The translations under genes were made by a program, and so were the position numbers. Source: Paludibacter sp. (lineage in GTDB: Bacteria; Bacteroidota; Bacteroidia; Bacteroidales; Paludibacteraceae). From it: 9,331 nucleotides of DNA. Shown piece by piece: positions 7,191 through 9,331 of the stretch; position 1 is the stretch's first letter, and every line of letters starts with the position of its first letter. The notes below the pieces were generated by a model that saw only the letters and a program-made list of their open reading frames with translations, was not told where the DNA came from and made no database searches. The DNA is taken from positions 1 through 9,331 of the forward strand of contig JAQWCZ010000061.1 in the NCBI GenBank assembly GCA_028705705.1. The letters are read 5' to 3'.

Positions 7191-7652
7191 TTAATTACTT
7201 TGCTTAATTAATTTAGCACTGTAGCTTCCGTTTTGGGTAATTATTCTGCATAAATAGATACCATCGGATATCCCCTGGGGCAATTTAACCTGCACTAATT
7301 GTACTGATTGTACTAACCTGACCGCGATTGCCTTACCGGTTAAATCAACCAATTCGACCTTTTCGATAGAAAGTGAAGATTGAATGAAGATTTCGTTGCC
7401 TGTAATTGGGTTTGGGTAAATGTTAATCAGGCTGTTTAGTTCTGTTCTTGAAAGGCCTGTTATGTCATCATTTTTCGACTGGATGCGATTCGCCGTTTTG
7501 TCGTATTGGTAGTTACTAACCAGTTTTCCTTTGTATTCCACTTTTGTTAATTGCCCATTCACATCGTAACTGTATTTCACCTGCTGTTGTGCCTGCAAAA
7601 CAAACAGCATTGTTAATCCGATATAAAGTACTAGAACATGTATTGTTTTCAT
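7191..7652 (-). CDS. Small secreted protein: signal peptide, YD-like units, T9SS type A sorting domain
   Basis: A 153-residue protein with three visible parts. Residues 1-21 form a Sec signal peptide: Lys2, a hydrophobic stretch (VLVLYIGLTMLFVLQA), and likely cleavage before the run of glutamines. Residues 27-57 hold YD-type units (YSYDVNGQLTKV and YQYDKTANRI), the repeat that builds RHS shells. From about 75 to the end lies a T9SS C-terminal sorting domain, with IYPNP (78-82), VELVDLTGKAI (99-109), GIYLCRI (131-137) and a KLIKQ end. The protein should therefore cross the outer membrane by type IX secretion and be anchored or released at the surface. It starts 24 bp after the RHS stop on the same strand, so the two are very likely cotranscribed. 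It sits where an immunity gene would be expected but does not resemble one. Its function is not recognised. Confidence 0.85.
   Translation of the reverse strand: MKTIHVLVLYIGLTMLFVLQAQQQVKYSYDVNGQLTKVEYKGKLVSNYQYDKTANRIQSKNDDITGLSRTELNSLINIYPNPITGNEIFIQSSLSIEKVELVDLTGKAIAVRLVQSVQLVQVKLPQGISDGIYLCRIITQNGSYSAKLIKQSN
7291..7317 (-). repeat. Three imperfect tandem 9-bp units inside the T9SS sorting domain
   Basis: On the + strand the units are TGCACTAAT, TGTACTGAT and TGTACTAAC; the second differs from each neighbour at two positions. Being 9 bp they stay in frame and encode LVQ-SVQ-LVQ (residues 113-121). They lie in the variable loop/strand between DLTGKAI and the GIYL strand, so the repeat lengthens one beta-hairpin without breaking the domain. 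Confidence 0.75.
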
Positions 7653-7676
7653 AAGATGATGTTTATTTGTTATATT

Positions 7677-8129
7677 TTAAAATCGTCCCGGACGTGAACC
7701 TATATATGGTACTTGAGGATCATACGAACTGTTAGGCCTTTTCGGCGGTACATAGTTGTTGGTTGCCTTCTTAGCTACATCGGTTATCGCGTTTCCAATT
7801 GCTGAAATAATCGATTCAGCAATGTTTTCTGCAGTTTTCTGAGATACCGCGTCGCCGAATAACCCTTTCATTTTTCCTGTGACCTTTGAGCCAGCGTATT
7901 TTCCTCCTGCAATATTTGCGAGTTCCCAGGCAGCATCTTTGTATTTCCCGTTGTAAAGATAGTACAATGTTTTAATCCCGCTTTTTGCATCACCAACCAT
8001 GGGAGCAATATCGGTTCCTTCATCTACAACATCACCCAGCCATTCAGCCGTTTCTTCATCATAAGAATCCGAATCAAGGTATTCAGGACCTTCGCAATTG
8101 AATAAATCAGCAGTGCCATTTGCCACATC
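7677..8129 (-). other. Variable C-terminal tail (toxin position) of the RHS protein
   Basis: These 150 residues follow the DPGGK that ends the RHS core, the place where polymorphic toxins carry their effector domain. The tail contains no histidine and one cysteine. SDSYDEETAEWLGDVVDE is strongly acidic. TDIAPMVGDAKSGIKTLYYL resembles the hydrophobic pre-toxin segments of polymorphic toxins. The Gly/Lys-rich stretch GGKYAGSKVTGKMKG comes next, and the end (NYVPPKRPNSSYDP to SRPGRF) is basic and Pro-rich. I cannot assign an activity. Confidence 0.55.
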
Positions 8130-9331
8130 TTTCCCTCCCGGATCTTTAAACGACACGGGATTATTCAACGCATAGGCATAGAGGTTGGTACCATCAACCA
8201 TTCCCTTTGGATCGCGCTGTAAAAACCGACCGTCGGAAGAAGAATAACACCGGGCTCCCATTTGGTAATATCCGTTTTTAAAATCAATAACACCATTGTT
8301 GCCCAAAAAAGTAAACCGATTGCTTATGGTGTCACTTTCATATAGTTTTTCTCCGAATGGAGTAAACCAGTAAGCTGTTGTAGCCTGACCGTCTGTGTTG
8401 GTCAGACTTAAGGTGTTGCCCTGTCGGTCATAATGATAAAAATAGGTGTTGTTATTATATTCCTGCGCAATAAGATAGGTTCCGACATAATAGTATTTTC
8501 GGATAATCTCTCCCTGTCCATTCTTTTCAAATAACAACCGCCCAGCCTGATCATAATACAACGTAGTCATGTTACCATTTTTTTCTTCTCTCACAACCTG
8601 ATTCATTCCATTATAGGTTAATAAAAGCGAAGTCTGATCGGTTTTCAGTGCAGTGATATAATTCTCGGTATTATAGCTGGCTGTCACTTGGTTGCCTATT
8701 GCTGTCAGATTACCATCTGCATCGTAGATGTAAGGTTGATTGTTGCTTGTCACGATCTGATTCAGTACGTTATACACAGAGGTTTTGCTTTCTGGTATTT
8801 CAGAAATAGAACTCAGAACTATCCAATCAATTCCTTCAGATGCAACAGTACTGTTTGGATTGTATTGAGTGGATAACTTTATCACGGTATCGGTATGTTG
8901 AATGTGACTGATTTTTTCCAATCTACCTTCACTATCGAAGGTATGATGAGTTTTCCATCCGTTTGATCGTATGATGTGCTGTAAATTACCATTCGTGTTG
9001 TATTGAAAATCAATAGTTTGATCGTTCCATGTCATCTTGCTGAGTCGGTTAAATGCATCGTAATTGTAGCTTATAAGTGTTTTATCAGGATAAAGTAATG
9101 AAGTTATTTTTCCTCCGGAAGTATAGTTTATGGTGATGCTATCCGTGCCGTTCCAGTTTATTCTTGTTATATTTGATCGGGCATCATATCCGTAATCAGT
9201 AAATCCATGCGGACCATCCTCATGGATGAGCCGTGATGCGTAATCGTAACGAAAATTATAGTTGGTCTGCTGCAATGTTTTTTTTGTAATATTTCGGTTG
9301 TAATCGTAGTCGAGCGAAAGATACATTCCCC
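7677..9331 (-). CDS. RHS/YD-repeat protein with RHS-associated core and unrecognised C-terminal tail (5' part outside window)
   Basis: The frame is open to the right edge, so the Met at 9324-9326 is internal and the real N-terminus is missing. Numbering from that Met, residues 1-330 are YD repeats, for example FRYDYASRLIHEDG (25-38), YNYDAFNRLSKMTW (87-100), YIYDADGNLTAIGN (199-212) and LYYDQAGRLLFEKNG (256-270). Such repeats build the hollow shell that encloses a toxin in RHS and Tc proteins. The RHS-associated core follows: HYDRQGNTLSLTN (298-310), WFTPFGE (320-326), GYYQMGARCYSSSDGRFLQRD (352-372, containing the conserved GxR-Y and GRF) and NLYAYALNNPVSFKDPGGK (381-399). Residues 400-549 are a variable tail with an acidic stretch, a TDIAPMVGDAKS segment like pre-toxin linkers, an amphipathic helix and a Pro/Arg-rich end. 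No toxin family is recognised. The T9SS mini-protein follows in the same operon. Confidence 0.9.
   Translation of the reverse strand, partial: GMYLSLDYDYNRNITKKTLQQTNYNFRYDYASRLIHEDGPHGFTDYGYDARSNITRINWNGTDSITINYTSGGKITSLLYPDKTLISYNYDAFNRLSKMTWNDQTIDFQYNTNGNLQHIIRSNGWKTHHTFDSEGRLEKISHIQHTDTVIKLSTQYNPNSTVASEGIDWIVLSSISEIPESKTSVYNVLNQIVTSNNQPYIYDADGNLTAIGNQVTASYNTENYITALKTDQTSLLLTYNGMNQVVREEKNGNMTTLYYDQAGRLLFEKNGQGEIIRKYYYVGTYLIAQEYNNNTYFYHYDRQGNTLSLTNTDGQATTAYWFTPFGEKLYESDTISNRFTFLGNNGVIDFKNGYYQMGARCYSSSDGRFLQRDPKGMVDGTNLYAYALNNPVSFKDPGGKDVANGTADLFNCEGPEYLDSDSYDEETAEWLGDVVDEGTDIAPMVGDAKSGIKTLYYLYNGKYKDAAWELANIAGGKYAGSKVTGKMKGLFGDAVSQKTAENIAESIISAIGNAITDVAKKATNNYVPPKRPNSSYDPQVPYIGSRPGRF

Noticed and set aside
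7191..7652. Immunity gene for the RHS protein
   Set aside because: It has a signal peptide and a T9SS sorting domain, so it is exported by type IX secretion; cytoplasmic immunity is not supported and no immunity family is visible.
8688..8876. Short + strand open frame inside the RHS gene
   Set aside because: It is antisense to YD repeats and has no supporting features.
9324..9326. ATG as the start of the RHS protein
   Set aside because: The frame is open to the edge and the protein would begin in the middle of a YD repeat with no signal peptide.

Overview
The window looks like chromosomal DNA of a member of the Bacteroidota. It is AT-rich, and none of the visible start codons has a clear Shine-Dalgarno sequence. 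It carries a type IX secretion (T9SS) sorting domain, the short form of AMP nucleosidase, and two perfect copies of the Bacteroidota -7 promoter hexamer pattern (TAnnTTTG). The exact genus cannot be told from the sequence.

Layout. Positions 1-1365 (+) hold the end of pyrK and all of pyrD, overlapping genes for the two subunits of the NAD-linked class 1B dihydroorotate dehydrogenase of pyrimidine synthesis. A solo HsdR-N-type PD-(D/E)XK nuclease-like gene (1369-1821, -) converges on pyrD. It is divergent from a + strand run of AMP nucleosidase (1887-2660), the DNA polymerase III delta subunit holA (2683-3681) and the transcription accessory protein Tex (3727-5862). A methyltransferase with a THUMP-like C-terminus (5881-7083, -) converges on tex.

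The right end (7191-9331, -) is different in character. It holds the 3' part of a large RHS/YD-repeat protein with an RHS-associated core and an unrecognised C-terminal tail. A tiny secreted protein follows 24 bp downstream, made of a signal peptide, one or two YD-like units and a T9SS sorting domain. The left seven-eighths is housekeeping; the RHS pair is the accessory, possibly competitive, part.

The most interesting points are the RHS/T9SS mini-protein pairing, where no immunity gene is visible and the toxin-position tail has no histidine, and the orphan HsdR-N domain with an intact nuclease motif beside a replication clamp-loader gene. I saw no tRNA, rRNA, CRISPR array, insertion sequence or convincing intrinsic terminator. 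No intergenic gap exceeds about 110 bp.
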